Shown piece by piece: positions 1-13,600 of a DNA stretch of 64,000 nucleotides (position 1 is its first letter; every line of letters begins with the position of its first letter). The notes beneath the pieces were generated by a model. That model did not search any database. It was not told the DNA's origin and was given only the letters and a program-made list of their open reading frames with translations. The stretch covers positions 37,590,882 through 37,654,881 of the forward strand of contig NC_079323.1 of assembly GCF_029931775.1 (NCBI RefSeq), given 5' to 3'. This DNA is from Euleptes europaea (lineage: Eukaryota; Chordata; Lepidosauria; Squamata; Sphaerodactylidae). Made by a program: the position numbers and the translations under genes.

Positions 1-300
1 GGTTTTAGTGGACAGCTTGATTTAAAAAAATGCTGACTTAGCGTGCAGCAGTGGTGAATAGGGCAAACCCTATACTAGGGGTTATTAGAAAAGGAATTGA
101 AAATAAACAGCCAATAAGCTTTTGTATAGCTCTGTAGTGAGGCCTCATTTGGAAAAAGTTACTTTAAAGCTGGGGAAAATATGGAAGAGGTCAACCAGGA
201 CGATTAAGGGGTTACAGCTCCTTTCCTTCGAGAAAGCCTGAAGAGTCTGCAGGCTCTTCAGTTTACTAACAGGAACGTAATGGAGGTTCATCAAGCTATG
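1..300 (+). mobile_element. Degenerate CR1 LINE 3' region
   Basis: The stretch follows the non-coding 3' part of squamate CR1 elements: a 'gggttattagaaaaggaattgaaaataaa' type passage, then 'agtgaggcctcatttgg', then a 'gaggatgattaagggg' type passage, in the same order as the better copy at 43130-43822. It is old and many words are altered. It is cut by the window start, so its real length is unknown. Confidence 0.5.
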
Positions 301-304
301 CATT

Positions 305-690
305 AGGTGGATGGCCAAATTAACAGAATTCCTACATGGAAATGATATGGAAGAATTCAAAAAAACTTGGGCAAAGGCCATCACATATTGGGATAAACCG
401 GCAAAAATGGATTTTACTATTTTAGTGATTTATAGAAACAAGTTTACTTACTTTTTTATTATTACTATTAACAATTTTCAAAACTGTTTAGACACTTCTG
501 TGGAAGTCAGGTGATGGGTCACTTTTTAAGGTGGGTGGAGGGTCAAAAGGGTATTTTTGATTTATTGAATTTTATGACTGTATAATTATAATTGATACTC
601 TTTTGTATTGTCTTTTTATTTTTTGTTATTACTGTATTTGTTTATTTTGTTTTATATTATAAAAATAAAAAAAATTACAATAAAAAAAAG
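305..690 (+). mobile_element. L1-type LINE 3' end
   Basis: A short frame resembling the C-terminal end of L1 ORF2 (residues like EEFKKTWAKAITYWDK) is followed by an AT-rich 3' UTR and an A-rich tail with AATAAA-like words near 660-690. This arrangement is typical of a 5'-truncated L1 insertion. The clade call rests on the tail and this short match only. Confidence 0.5.
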
Positions 691-1029
691 TTGTGTAAGA
701 TGTTGCAATCATCCAGGAAGATGCTGATGGTCTTTTTAATAAACATGGAGTAACTAACTTTACGCAGGAGTAATGAAAGAAGGAACACAAGACCTATCAG
801 AGTTGTTAGCAGTTCCTCTAGCTAGCTTATCTAAAGACATGAGTAAAACCTGGACTGGAGCTGCTCCAGATTCCCGAATCCAGGAACTAATGTAAAACAT
901 GAAACAGATTACTGAACATTAAACTCCTTTCCTTCCATGAACAAAATCGTACTTTACCTGCTTTGCTGTAATTACTGTCATCATATATTCTGTGGTTTAG
1001 AAACCAATATACTGCCTGTCCATAATGCT

Positions 1030-1790
1030 CACGTAATCTTTAAAATGTTGTAGGTGCTTTTTGTTTGTCCACAGTGAGTATCTTGAGGCCTCGAGAAATG
1101 TGGGTGGAATCAGCTGATGTGAGACATGGAGTAGTAACGTCTTGCTTGTTGTGCTCAGTTCTAGTAACTCCAAACCATTGTCCAGAGATAGCTGATGAGG
1201 TCCCCTCGGGATTTTGAAACCGGAAACATTTCAGGTGTCTATGTTGTCCTCGTTGGGCTGTGATCATGGTCCCTTGCATTTCTGTGACTGTATAGAGATG
1301 AGACATGTATGGCAGAGAAAGTTTGTCTCTTGGCTGTAAATTCCTCATTAAGACAGTCTCCAATTTTTATGACTGCCTGCACTTTTCTGCCTTCTTTTTC
1401 ATTCTTGCTTTTGCTTGAATTTGGTCATTGTCAGCTGGTACTGTCAGCAGTGCTGGTACTTTGGTACACATTGGATGTCCAAATGGTGCCGCTGCAGGAG
1501 AAAGGCCCATGGTGCTTTGGGGAGAATTTGTATAGTTCTTGCTTGATGGTTCCTCCTTCAGCGTTCACAATTCTTAGTATTTTCCTTCGCGATCTCATGA
1601 ACCTTTCCACTTCTCCATTGGCTTGAGACCAGTGAGGCGTTATTTTCCTATGATGGAACTCAAGATATTCAGCAAATGGTGCAAAAAAGTGGGCTGTTGA
1701 ACGGTGGCCTATTGTGCCATCTCACCACCTGTGGTATGCCAAAAGTTGAAAATACCTTTTTTAGTTATGGTATGACAGCCAATGCTCGTG
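1030..1790 (-). mobile_element. Ty3/Gypsy-like integrase fossil
   Basis: Read on the minus strand, the segment resembles the second half of a Ty3/Gypsy-type integrase core (a GIPxVV...FNSPLF region, then HHRKITPxWSQANGEVERF) followed by the downstream 'LQPRDKL' region. It is an old, broken partial copy with several breaks. No LTR was recognised beside it. Confidence 0.6.
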
Positions 1791-1799
1791 TAGTAATGA

Positions 1800-4240
1800 C
1801 CAGTTCAACAACAAGCAAATATGAACTGTATATTGTAAATATGACACTGGGTATGTCCCCGTTTTATTAGTTGGCCATCTTTTTTCATATTGCTTGCTTT
1901 CAGTGCCTATTTTCGGAGGTGATTTTTTAAAAAGGCCATAAATATTTGAGTCAAGTGATGAGTGACTCGACTAGTACACTGTTTTATCTGAGTTTTGGAG
2001 AGAGGAAAAACGTACCCAAAGCTTTCCTCATCCATGTACAATTTCTTTATTTCTATGGATTAAACACGGCTATGCAACCTCGATTTAATTGCTTTGTGCC
2101 TCCTTCCTTTCTACAGTTAGTTTGTTCTTCAGTTGTAAAAATACTGAGACAGACTATGGTATATCAGTGTCCCCGTGCTGAAAAAGTGGAAATGTCTAGG
2201 TTTTAATTCATTATTATGTTGTGGTGAACAGATGTAAAAAATCTAAATGCCAAAGCTAGAATGTCAAGAGTGTTTCTAATGTCAAGCAGTACTTGTTACG
2301 TTCACTGGCTGTCTGCTGTATTGATCATAACTAGCACACTGGTAAAGTAATTGCAGGTGATGTGGCACATTCCATGTGCGAGCAGCCAGAGTTCAAATGA
2401 ATCCGAAAGAGGGGAAAATCTCTCGGTTGTTAGTCTCTTGCGTTTCACTTGTCAGGTTCAATAGTTTATAAAAAAATGGAAAAATAGTTTGTACAAACTT
2501 ATTTATCGTGCATCTGCTTGCAGCCGAGTTGTAGCACTTCTGAACAGGTGTTAGAAATGCTGCTTCAGATAAGGGTACAGAGGAACTGGCTATAAGGCCT
2601 GCCTTGCTGAAAATCAAAGTCAGACCACACTGGTTCCCTGTTACACTCTATTATTCACTGTTCAGGCAATGCATAAAAGAGCATTATAAAAATCACGCTG
2701 TTGTACTAAGTGTTTTATTCAGAGTGGCCACTGACCTTTAACCTATGTTTTTAAACCTTTTGCATAACTGTGTACTCAATAAAGCTCTTTTGCTATTCTC
2801 GGTTAATCCAAACCCAGAACCGCTCAGTTGCATTACCAGGGAAGAAACTGGGGCTGTGTTTCTACAGGGCGATCACCATCTCTTGTGCAAAAGCCTTGTG
2901 CAAAATATAATTTCTGTGGCTGTGGGGTGCTTAAGTGGAGGTGGCAGAGGTGGCCAAATTGGTAGACAGGTTGGAAGGGCCAGGGTATGCTGCTTGCCTG
3001 AAGTATGGAACGGGTGCTGTGTTGTGATTTCCAGGGGTGTATTTAACTCTGTGTTATGCGGTTTCCTTCCTTGCCAACAATTGCTACCTCCAACCTGCTT
3101 TTACCACTGCCAGGAGGAAAAAATTCCCCTAGCAGGGGTAATACAGTTTGGAATTGGTAACTAGGAATGAGTGAGTTTGTTTTTTTAACAGTTTGCACCC
3201 TGGTCTCCCCCTGGAAATCACTGTTGCTGCAATTTCTATTAAAAATAAAAGTCGGTTAACATTATTAGAATCCATTGTGTCATATCTAATTGCTAAACAG
3301 AGTTATACCCAGTCCTAACCAGAATTACACCCTTCTAAGGCCATTGACGTGAATGAATTTAAGAGCTAAAGCCTGTATAGGATTGCACTGTGACGTATTT
3401 AGCAGGCATTCTTTCAGTATGAGAATGTGGTTCATTGTCAAGGTAAATTCTCACCATGCTCAAATGTGTGCTTTAAGAATGCAGTGACTCGCAGATGTTT
3501 AAGCAGAAAAATGTAACCCGCCTTTTCCCATGCCTCTCAGATAGCAACATGGGATTCTGCTATCTAGATAAGCCCTTTTGAATGCTTGCTCTCTCCCATT
3601 CCACCATGATCAATGGATTAGTATTTGTTATTTTGATAATAAAAGTGCATTTATAGAATCTGCCGTGAGAGTCGGCTAGGTTTCTCTTGAATCACAGAAG
3701 CATTTTCCCATCAAAGTCATGGGATTTATCTCAGATTATTAAAGCCACTACTTTTAAACCTCCTCCAGAGTTTTAATTATGTTCCTCATGTAGTGTTAGT
3801 TATTTACATGTAAATATTCTTTTAAAAGGTTAATTAGTTTTTCAACTGTGTCATTAAATCTCACCCAGACCCAAAAACCTCTCCAAAGCAAAACAATTGA
3901 AATATTAAAACACTGCTATATTAACTTATTTAATAATACTGAAATGGTAAACAGCTTTTCCAAGTGGAGTTTTTTTTTTTTGAAGCCATAAGGATATTGA
4001 GGTGTTTTTTAAGTAATCTAATTGTATTTTAAGCATTGATTAGTGCAAATATTAAGTTAATGCAAAGTATGCATTGCCCTTGATTGATCTAGTTGGAAGC
4101 CAATCCTATTTATTGGTTTATCTCCGCTCTATAAATTGCAGATTAAATAGCCAGTACTTAAAGAAGTACAACAATTTAGTCAATTTTTGTTAGTGCTATG
4201 TATATAGAGTTCCCGCGCCCCCCCCCCCATTGCAAGTGTT
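1800..4240. other. Downstream flank of GUCA1C, no gene seen
   Basis: AT-rich unique-looking DNA. The open frame at 2745-3164 shows no domain, codon pattern or splice context that I can support. A short piece near 3310-3390 resembles the palindromic 'gcaatcctaa..cagagtta' MITE seen elsewhere in the window, and a poly-C run sits at about 4213-4228. Confidence 0.4.
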
Positions 4241-4249
4241 GGTAGTGTT

Positions 4250-4467
4250 GTTTTTGCAGTACTAAATAGCTTTATTATGATGCACTTGGACAAAAATTTG
4301 TGGAATCCATATCCAGAGGTGGGAAAAATAGCAAAAGAGACTTGAAAGATGTCTGAAACGACATTTTATCTTTTGAGTCTTCTTATTTTTGAACAGTGGA
4401 GATGAAATGAAATTCTGTGTAGATATTTAATCGGGTCGCTGCAATGATTGTTCTTTGCAAGTTCCTT
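4250..4467 (-). promoter_or_regulatory. GUCA1C: GUCA1C 3' UTR with polyadenylation signal
   Basis: The minus strand after the stop codon carries AATAAA at 4276-4271, about 190 bases downstream of the stop. That is a usual distance for a vertebrate 3' UTR, so this is the likeliest end of the message. The actual cleavage site cannot be read from sequence. Confidence 0.5.
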
Positions 4468-4616
4468 TTAAGGTTTAAAACTCTCAGGCTCTGTGTTGTT
4501 TTTCCCGCATTGTATAATTTTCAGTATACTGGAAAGGTCGAAGATCTTTGACATCATTGCGAAGAGATCCCTATCACTTTCCACTCCATTGACGAATTCT
4601 TCTAAAGAGAGTTCGC
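4468..4616 (-). CDS. GUCA1C: GUCA1C coding exon 4 with stop
   Basis: 149 nt following a ttttag acceptor. It finishes EF-hand 4 ([18 protein letters not shown]) and encodes the C-terminal helix ([17 protein letters not shown]) and a short tail ending in SFKP before TAA. The tail is about 15 residues shorter than in human GUCA1C. No CAAX or other lipid signal is visible at the C terminus. Confidence 0.93.
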
Positions 4617-7600
4617 CTAAAATAAAGATGGGGAGGGTTAGGAATCAGTTCAATAATTAGACAAAATTGTCACCAAATATCATATATTTCACTCTTGGAA
4701 GTGGAAATAATGTAGTAAGTCAGAATAAGTCCCATAAGACATCTGGAGGATCTGAAAAATACCCACAGGTCTCAGCAAAAACACAACATGTGAGTATTTT
4801 TGTAATGATTACAGAACAAAATAAAACCATCTCGGACCAGAATACCAGAAGAGTTTCATGCCCTACCGCAAGTTACTTTTCTTGGTATTCTTTCTGTGTT
4901 CTGAGTCAGACCTCCCCAGGAACAGGGCTGGAGCACTTGCACGATATAATTACAACAGACTCCTGAATCCTAGTCCAGTGGTCGGCAAACTCAGTCAACA
5001 GAGCCAAATATCAACAGTACAACGATTGAGATTTCTTTTGAGAGCCAAATTTCTTAAACTTAAACGATATAGGTAGGTACATTGTTTATTAACTTAATAA
5101 ACTTTAATTAAAGTTTTAAGTCTTAATTAAACTATAGGTACACTGAATAAAGCTTGATATCATACTTAATAATGATCTTATTTATTGATAAAAAATTAAA
5201 TTGTAGGTAAGGTATCCATAAAATCATGAAAATGACTGACAAACACTTAATGTGAACAATGGCCTTGCATCTCCCCGACCCCCACTGACCTCTCGGCGGC
5301 CGCCCTGGCGCATCCCGGCCGCCTCGGCCTCCCGCGCTCGCCTCTCGGCCTCCTCCTCCTCGCTGCCGCTGCCTGGGCTCTTTCCTTCCTTCCCCCCCTG
5401 CCGGCCTGCCATCCGGCCGTCCGCCCCTCCTCAGCGCCTCGGCCTCCGAGGAGGAGGAGGAAGAAGAGGAGGAGGAAGGCGGAGGGGTGTCCTCCCCCCT
5501 CCCCTCTCGCTGGCGTTTTCCAGCAATGGAAGGGAAGAGCAGGCCACGAGGGTGACGCGTTGGAGCTTGCAGGTGAGGAAGGCAGGGGAAGGTGTGTGTG
5601 TGCTGGATCGGGGCCTCCCTCCTTCTCCCCGGTGCTCGGGCCAGCACGTTGCAAAGATCCGCCCCCCCCAGGTGTGGCGGTGGCTCTGGGCTGGCGGAAA
5701 GGTGGAGAACTTTTGCGGGACCTCTGCGTGCGCGCAGAGCCCAGCCGGGGCAGGGAAGGGATGCCAGGCTCTCCTCCGCTGCAATGTGCAGCCCCGATTT
5801 TCCGCCGAAGGAAGCCAGCCCCCCCCCCGTGCCCTCCGGGCCCGGGGAAGGTGGCTCCTCTCAGGTGGGTGGCCGCGATCCTGCACCCCAGAGCCGCACT
5901 CAAGGGGCCAAAGAGCCGCATGCGGCTCTCGAGCCGCAGTTTGCCTACCCCTGTCCTAGTCCATTCGCAGACCTGCTACCGGAGGAAATCAGAAAGGAGA
6001 TCCTTACCCTTTTCCAAACCATTCCCCAGGGAACCCATTTAATTCAGGGAAGTCTCCACACCCACCTAGAACAGCTCCCTTTCTGATTCCCACATGGCTG
6101 AATGTGTTGGGACAGCATTATCTAAGATCACTCTCAGTTCCCATTTCAGATTGTTCCCTAGGTACACAGTTTAGCATTATGTGCAGTGAAAACTCAGATG
6201 CTTCCCAGATAGAATAAGATTCTGCTGAGGCAAGGGAAGCTGCCATTAAATGTTCTTCAGACACTAAGGAGGCTGAACAGTGCTTAAACATACATTCCCA
6301 TGTCCATGTCTATCCTCCTCAGCTTTCTTTCCTCAATTTCTGGGATTTAAAGAAAGTTCCACTGTAATAGAGAAATTACAGAAATCTGAGTTCTATCCTA
6401 TTCTAGTTTTTAGCCTTTGTAAGTTACAACACAATATTCCCCATCCAGTTAGTATTGGTTTGTTTCTCATCTCACCTTAGTATGCTTCAAAATTTTCTGT
6501 ATTCATGCCCCCTTCCCATTAATTTTGAATCTAGGTATTGAAATTCTGTGAGGATGCCAGTATCTCCAATAGAGACTCTTCAATAGCCTTAAAATTACAA
6601 TTCTCAGAATTCCTATGGGAAATCCATCATTTTAAGTTGATCCTACTGTAACACCTTTGTAAACATATTACATAGAAAGTAGTCCATTAATTTCAATATT
6701 TACTTCTATGCCAATATGACAGTGCAGTAAAGATGAACTTTACAGAGAGCTTTAAAGCATTCCAGGGATTTTCATTTTTCATGTGGTACTTTTCAGTTAT
6801 CTTTTAGTCTGCAGCATGGGTTAATGATCTGACTTTTATTTTTTTAAAAGGTTATTGCCTTATTTTGATCATCTCTGGATACCAGACCATAGATGAACTC
6901 TTTTGGGAGGTGTGGAAGGGAAAGAATCACACATCTGACAGTTAACCAAAATTAGTTAAATATGGCTAACGTGTGGTTTACTTGGCAGTTCGAGCCAGTT
7001 ACAAAGTGTCATCTGTTTAACAGAGCAACTTCCAAAGTGAGAATTCAGTGATGGTAATTGGTTTGTATGTATATGAAAGATTTGGCTATGGTGGAGCGAT
7101 CATAGACTTAAAATAGATTAGGGTATAACAAAGGGCTGCAGATTTTCATATAGCCAGTTTGTATACGACACTCAGGAGTGCGTACAAATAGGGATTATTT
7201 ATTTATTGAATTTATATCCAACTTTTCTTTCATCATGGAACTCAAGGCAGTTTACAGATTATTCCAAGGTGATCTCCAACCAATGCACTGGCCAAACCCA
7301 GGCCTGTTTAGTTTCAGCAAGGTATATGTGAGTGCAATCTAAGCAGAGTTATAACATCCTAACACCACTGACTTTGATGGATTTACATGAGTTGTGTGGT
7401 CTCTGATCACACTCTTGGACTCTGCATTTCTTTATTAAAAGAAGAGACGTAAAGGATCAAGGCTGTCGAGAAGCCACATTATCTAAAGTCTTCCCTGAGG
7501 TCCCTGGTGTGTAAAAGCCAGCTACAGTCACTCCATGGTGAGGAGAATGTGTTTTGCATATGCCCAGGGGCCTATTTGTTGCTAGCAAATCTAAGATTAC

Positions 7601-10600
7601 ATTATGCAAGCTGCCACTGAATACACTGAAAGTTGCTAGTTGAAGTCCCTGTTCTGCCAGACTAAGGCCAAACCAAGTGTATGAAGTGAAAAATTGCACA
7701 CATGCAATGGGGGGCAGGTTTCATCAGTTCCACTGAACCTCCTGAAAGCTATTCTTGGTGATCCCCTATTTCATTTTGGAGGATGTTTTGGGCTGCCATT
7801 AGTGTGAGGGAAATCCACAAAAATAACCCCACTCCTTGTGCCTGAGGAAATCTATTGCAGGATCCAACCCATTTTGTTGCAATGTGCTTGTTCTCAGATG
7901 TAGGTTCTTGACCAACATTTCAATTACTTCCAATCTAATCAAAAGTTAGTTGAAGTAGCTGAGCAGGAAACTCTCACACTCTTCTTCGGCCTGAGAGCTG
8001 GAAGCTATTATGAATAACCTTTCAACTGTTGGGTGTAAAAAGACAACAACCCTGTCCAGTTCTATTAACTGCAAAATAGCTGGCATAGCCCCGTGAAACC
8101 CAATGGGGGAGTTTCACGGAGGAGGGGGGTTAAAGTAGGTGGTTTTTTTTCTTGTTTTTACAGCCTGGGAAGCCTCTCAGGAGGCAGTGCAGCTGTGCTG
8201 TTCCCAGCCATCGTCTATCTACCCCCCCAACTCAAGATAATGTCTTAAAGGAAGACTGTTCTACATTTATTGCTCCAGTTTATTTACACCCCCCTTTGTA
8301 TTTTATTTCTAGAGGAAAAAAGTCCTTGAAGATCCATATAGTCTTACCATCATGGTTGGTGTCTATCTTGTCGAATACCATTTCTGTGAACGCTTCAGGA
8401 GTGGTTTCATTGTAGCCTGTGATAGCCTGAACAGCCTGAAGAAACAAATGTAGACATGTCAAAAACATCTTATAAATATAGGGACCTCCAGGGTAATCTA
8501 GCCCAACCCCTTGAACAATGCAGCTTGGCAAGATCATCCTGTATCTTGACTGATCCAAGTAATTTACAAAGATGTTGAACAACACAGGGACCAGAACAGA
8601 TCCCTGAGGCACTCCACTTGTCACTCCTCTCCAAGAGGATGAGGAGCCATTAACAAGCACTCGTTGGGTGCAATTGTCAACCAGTTCCAAATCCACCTAA
8701 CAGTAATAAGGTACAAACCACATTTAATCAACTTGTGTCCTGCCTGGCTGGTGTCAGGGTACAGCATCTCTCCGAGGTTTACGAGCCAAAGGAATGTCCG
8801 TAACGCAGAGTCAGGAGTCAAAAGGGAGCCAGAAAGATACACAGGAAGGTTTGCCGGTCCAAGGTCAGGTCACAGGAGATAAATCAGGTAGTATCAGCCA
8901 GTTCAACGCCTATTGAACGTGTTGCGTCCACGCCCACCAGCTCCCGTCTGGAGGCTTTATAGCTGGGGCGGGGCGGGCCTGCCGCCTCAAGAACAGTCCT
9001 GCAACTACTCATCACCGCTGTTGCTTTCCATCTGCAGCTGATCTTGAACAGCCAGGCGAGCACTCCGTCTTCGAGTCTGTAGTTCTGTTCTCAGTTGTTT
9101 TCTGCGGGCTTCCAAGGGTGCTGGTGACCCTGGGGGGCTGGGGGCTGGGCTACTGCCTCAGGGTCAGGAGGCGGAGGTGCCTCTGAGCTGATTGTCGGCT
9201 GCACCTCTGGGAGTGCCTGCACTTGGTCTCCTTGCTGGTTGTCTGTTGACAGCTGTGGTTGTGCTGTACTGGTTCCTTCCTCCTCTGAGGAGTTCTCACT
9301 GTCACTGAGCTCAGGCTGGGCCATGACAACTTGTCAACAAGAATATCATGTGGAACCTTATCAAAAGCCTTACTGCAATTAAGATAAACTGTCTACAGCA
9401 ATCCCCTGATCCAGCAAGGTAGTAATTCTCTCAATAAAGGCGGTAAGGTTAGTCTGACATGATTTGTTCTTGAGGAACCCCCTCTGGCTCTTAGTAATCA
9501 CAGCCATCTTTCTAAATGCTCAAGGATTGACTGTTTGATGATTTATTCTAACACTTTCCAGGTGTAGACGTCAAACTGACAGGTTGGTAGTTACCTGGTA
9601 GTTACTTTTTCCCCTTCTTGAAGATGGAGACAACATTTGCCTGCCTCCAACCTTCTGGAACCAACCTGTTCTCCAAGAATTGTCTATATTGTTCTCTATA
9701 TTGTGAATGTATATGGTAACTGTTGTGCTACCCAATGTTTGAGCCATTAGGGGAAGAAATGTAGATACAATTTATAGTAAATCTCCAGTAATGACGATTA
9801 GAAATTAAATTATAAATTAAATCAATATAATAGATTTCTTATCACAAATAAGATTGTGTATAACTAAATCTTCCTAATGAAGTGAGTATCAGAATAACTT
9901 GACAGTCTTTTTCACCCAGTACAATCTTTTAATCTTGATCGGTGTGAATGTTTGACCAGAGGCCCTCTTCTATCATGCAGGAACAAACATTCAAGTAAAT
10001 GTCAGTTTTACATTTGCATTGCAGCAGATGGAATGTAGACATTTGACACACAACCTATGTCTGAACTCTCTACATCAGTATATATAATTCTGAGCAATGG
10101 CTCCCAAGGATGGAGCAAAAAATTTGCACGATGGGACCATGTACACGGGGGGGGGGGGATTTGTCTGCACATCTAGGGGAGTCCCCTAGGTGTGCAGCAA
10201 AATCTCCTATTTTTGTTACTGTTTAAGAAGTTCTAATTCCTCCAAAATAGAGAATGACTGGGGAGGGAGAGGTGTGATAGTGACATGATTATGGGAGAAA
10301 GTGTCGACCAGCCTGGGGAGAAATAAAGGGGTAGGAGGAATGGAATGGGGGAGGGAAAGAAAGTGGAGGCTAGCATGCTCTTTCCCATCAAAGAATTCCA
10401 GGTCAAGGTGACAATAAGAAGCATCTATCTAGCTAGATCTTATGAAACTTCATAAGATATATATTGTTGAAATGGTCAGTAAATGAAAGCTGAAACATTG
10501 ATGCATTTAAATAATTGATTTCCCCTTTCTGGCATGTGCAATGCTATATACAGTTTCCTTACCCTGAATATTTTTACAAGTTCTCTTTTTTCAATAGATC

Positions 10601-13600
10601 CATTTCCATCCGCATCATATAGCTTAAAATACCATTTCAATTTTTGGTCGATTTTCCCTCGAATAATGAGATTTATTCCGGCTATGAACTCCAAGAAGTC
10701 AATAAAGCCATCCTAAGGAAGATAGGGTAGAAACGTGTTTAACATACACCGTATTTGATTTATTCTGCCAATAAATAATACAAGTGGGGTCTCACACGGA
10801 CTTGAAGAAGGCATCTCACGCCCTCCCACTATTTCATATTTCCCATCCCTGAAAGAACCCATAGCCTCTCCTTTTTCTTTTTTCTGTCTTTCCCATCTAC
10901 CAGCCAACCTTTCTTTATCTGCCTCTGTCTTTAGCTTTCCCTCCTTCCTCCTCGTGGCAGCCATTCCACAGGAAAGGCATGGCCCAGTTGTTTGGTGCAA
11001 GTCACTAGGTTGGGCTGAATTTCATGGTGCTGGCCAGGCTGGAACCAGTTGCACTGTGGGGAAACTGTAAGGACTTGCAGGAGGCACCTCACTTTCCCCT
11101 GTATCCCCTTCCTCACATTCTTTCCTCTTTAGCTCCTCCTGGCAGCCCCCATTTCATCACTTTTTCCTGCTTCCTTCTTTCCCTCGCACCCACCCACCAA
11201 CCTACCTTTTATCTGCCCATGCCAGCTATATTTATTACTGAACTGAAGCTGAATCCAGACAAGGCAGAGGTAATGCTGATTGGGAAGGCTGATATTCTAG
11301 AGGGACTGGATCCTCTTGTCCTAGATGGAGTGATGATGGCTTTTTCAGAGCATGTTAAGAGTTTGGGGGTGCTCATGGATCCTGCCTTGCTGTTTGAAAT
11401 GAAAGTTGGCATGGTGGTCAGGAGTACCTTCTATCAGCTGCATCTGATTTGCCAACTCTGTTGTTATCTAAACTCAGCTGATCTGGCCATGCTGATCCAT
11501 GCTTCTGTAACCAGCAGCATGCTCTATGTGGGGCTGCACTCAAAGACAACCTGGAAACTACAACTGGTTCAGAATGTGGCAGCCTGAATATTGTCATGGA
11601 CTAGCTGCCAGGAACATATGTTGCCCATTTTGAAACAGCTACATCAAAATCTTAACCAGAATATGCCAAAAAATATGGAAAACAATGGCCCACAGACTGG
11701 AAACTCTCAATTTACACTCCAATTCTGAAAGAAAGGTAACATCAAAGACTGCAGCAACTATTGGATCATCACATTAATTTCTCACGAGAGTTAAGTGATG
11801 CTCAAAATCTTACGACAAAGACTGCTATCATATATGGAATGAGAAATGCCAGATGTTCAAGCCTGTGCAAAAATATACATGTATGAAACAACCTCAATAA
11901 CACAGACTTAAATAGCAAATGATAACAGCTTTAAAAATTCATTTAAATTTATGAATTTATCTAAAAGACCAGCTGCCAAGCAGTAGGGATGCTAGGCTGC
12001 CTGGCATCCCTGAGAGGACTGGGGTGGTGGAGACAGGCGTGCCAGCATCACACCATAGATCATAGAATTTTTGGCAAATCCTAGAGCGTCACCCAAATGG
12101 CATGATGCCACTTCTGGTATTCACAAAATGGCATCATGTGCTAGTAGGTCAGTGGCATGCCCACCCCATTTCTCCCCACCAGCATTTGAGGTGTTGGCGG
12201 GGAATGCTGGAGATTGCTGAGAGGTCTCCTGCCATAATGGGAGGCCTTAATAAATTACTAAGCCCGTGCCAAAATACAGAGTGAATGAACAAAAAAATAG
12301 CACTGATAACTAAATGGAAGCTACACAAGCAATATATGTAACATGTACATGTGACATTAAATAAATGGTATCTCAAACCACAATTGTGTTGTGTACATTT
12401 TTATGAAAAAAACCAAAAATAGGGTACACCATGTATTTATATGCTCTTCAAGAACAGTAACTGACTTGTATATAAGGTTGCAACAGCTAATACGTAAGAG
12501 TGCATAAACTACACAAGCCAAAACATATCATCAAGTTTGGCAATACACAAACTGAAACTAGAATCAAATAGCAAAGTTCATAAACACGCAACTGGTAACC
12601 CGATGGGTTCTTTATGTCAGTTAAGTAATCCACGCTTGGAAGTTGAAGCGTGCAGCAGAAGTTGAAGCAAGTAACAAGATAACGAGAATGGGTTCCGGTA
12701 AAATCCCTTTTCACCAAGGTTTCTTTGGTCATAATCTTCAACCCAAGCCAAACCCGTAGGATTAGAAGTCCAGAGTCATATGCTGTCCATTACTGTCTGG
12801 TTGTTCTAGAAGTTTTACTCTTCTCCTAACGGGTAATTCAATTGCCCATCTTATGGTTAAACATTCTCTATCCTCAGATCCAGTTTCCTAACAGGAAGAA
12901 AGGTTGTCAACATTCCCATATAACTTCAACAGGGCCCATGATCGCTGACACTGATATTCACATTATATTCACACTTTTACACTGACGACAGTATCACAAA
13001 AGCAACCGCAGCATCACAGAAAAGAGGCTATTATCTTATTAAAAGCATTTAAAAAATTATTTAGTGTAGCAACATAATGTCTGCACAAGTTGTTTACGGT
13101 ATTTAAAATATTTATCAGCCCACCTTCCATCTGGCACCAGGGGAATGTAAGGTGGCTTAATACTTATTAGGCGATTGCCAATTTAATGGAATACTTTATG
13201 CAAAAGACAGGCTGTTGCCCCTGTGGAGTTTATAATTCTAGTTGCTGAAAATAATGACACAGGGACCCTGTCAGAAAGACTAATGGCAACCCTAGAGATT
13301 CAGTAAAAAGGGGGAAATAGACGCAGAACTGGGGTGGGGGTGGGAAGAGTTTTATATCGCCTTTCCAATCATGTTGTCCAAGATGGTTGTTTTATTTACT
13401 TCATTTTTACCCTGACTTTCTCCCCAAGGGGACCCAAAGTCCTTTGAATTAACTTCAGTTGTCAACATTTCATGTAGACAAGACCTGTCGTTTTAGTTGC
13501 TGTAAAACTGAGGACCTAACTACAGAATACATGGTCCCTATCTAGGGTTGCCAACCTCCAGGAACTAGCTGGCGATCTTCTGCTATTACAACTGATCTCC

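Noticed and set aside
5252-5959. Overlapping long open frames (up to 235 codons) on both strands
   Set aside because: They lie in the CpG-rich core of a hAT element, run in several frames at once and show only composition-driven repeats of Gly, Arg, Ser and Pro.
8280-8696. A 138-codon minus-strand frame with both polymerase and EF-hand sequence
   Set aside because: It reads through a CR1 fragment, a splice acceptor and GUCA1C exon 3; only the exon is real coding sequence.
9091-9324. A 77-codon acidic/proline-rich frame
   Set aside because: It lies wholly within the solo LTR and has no gene context.
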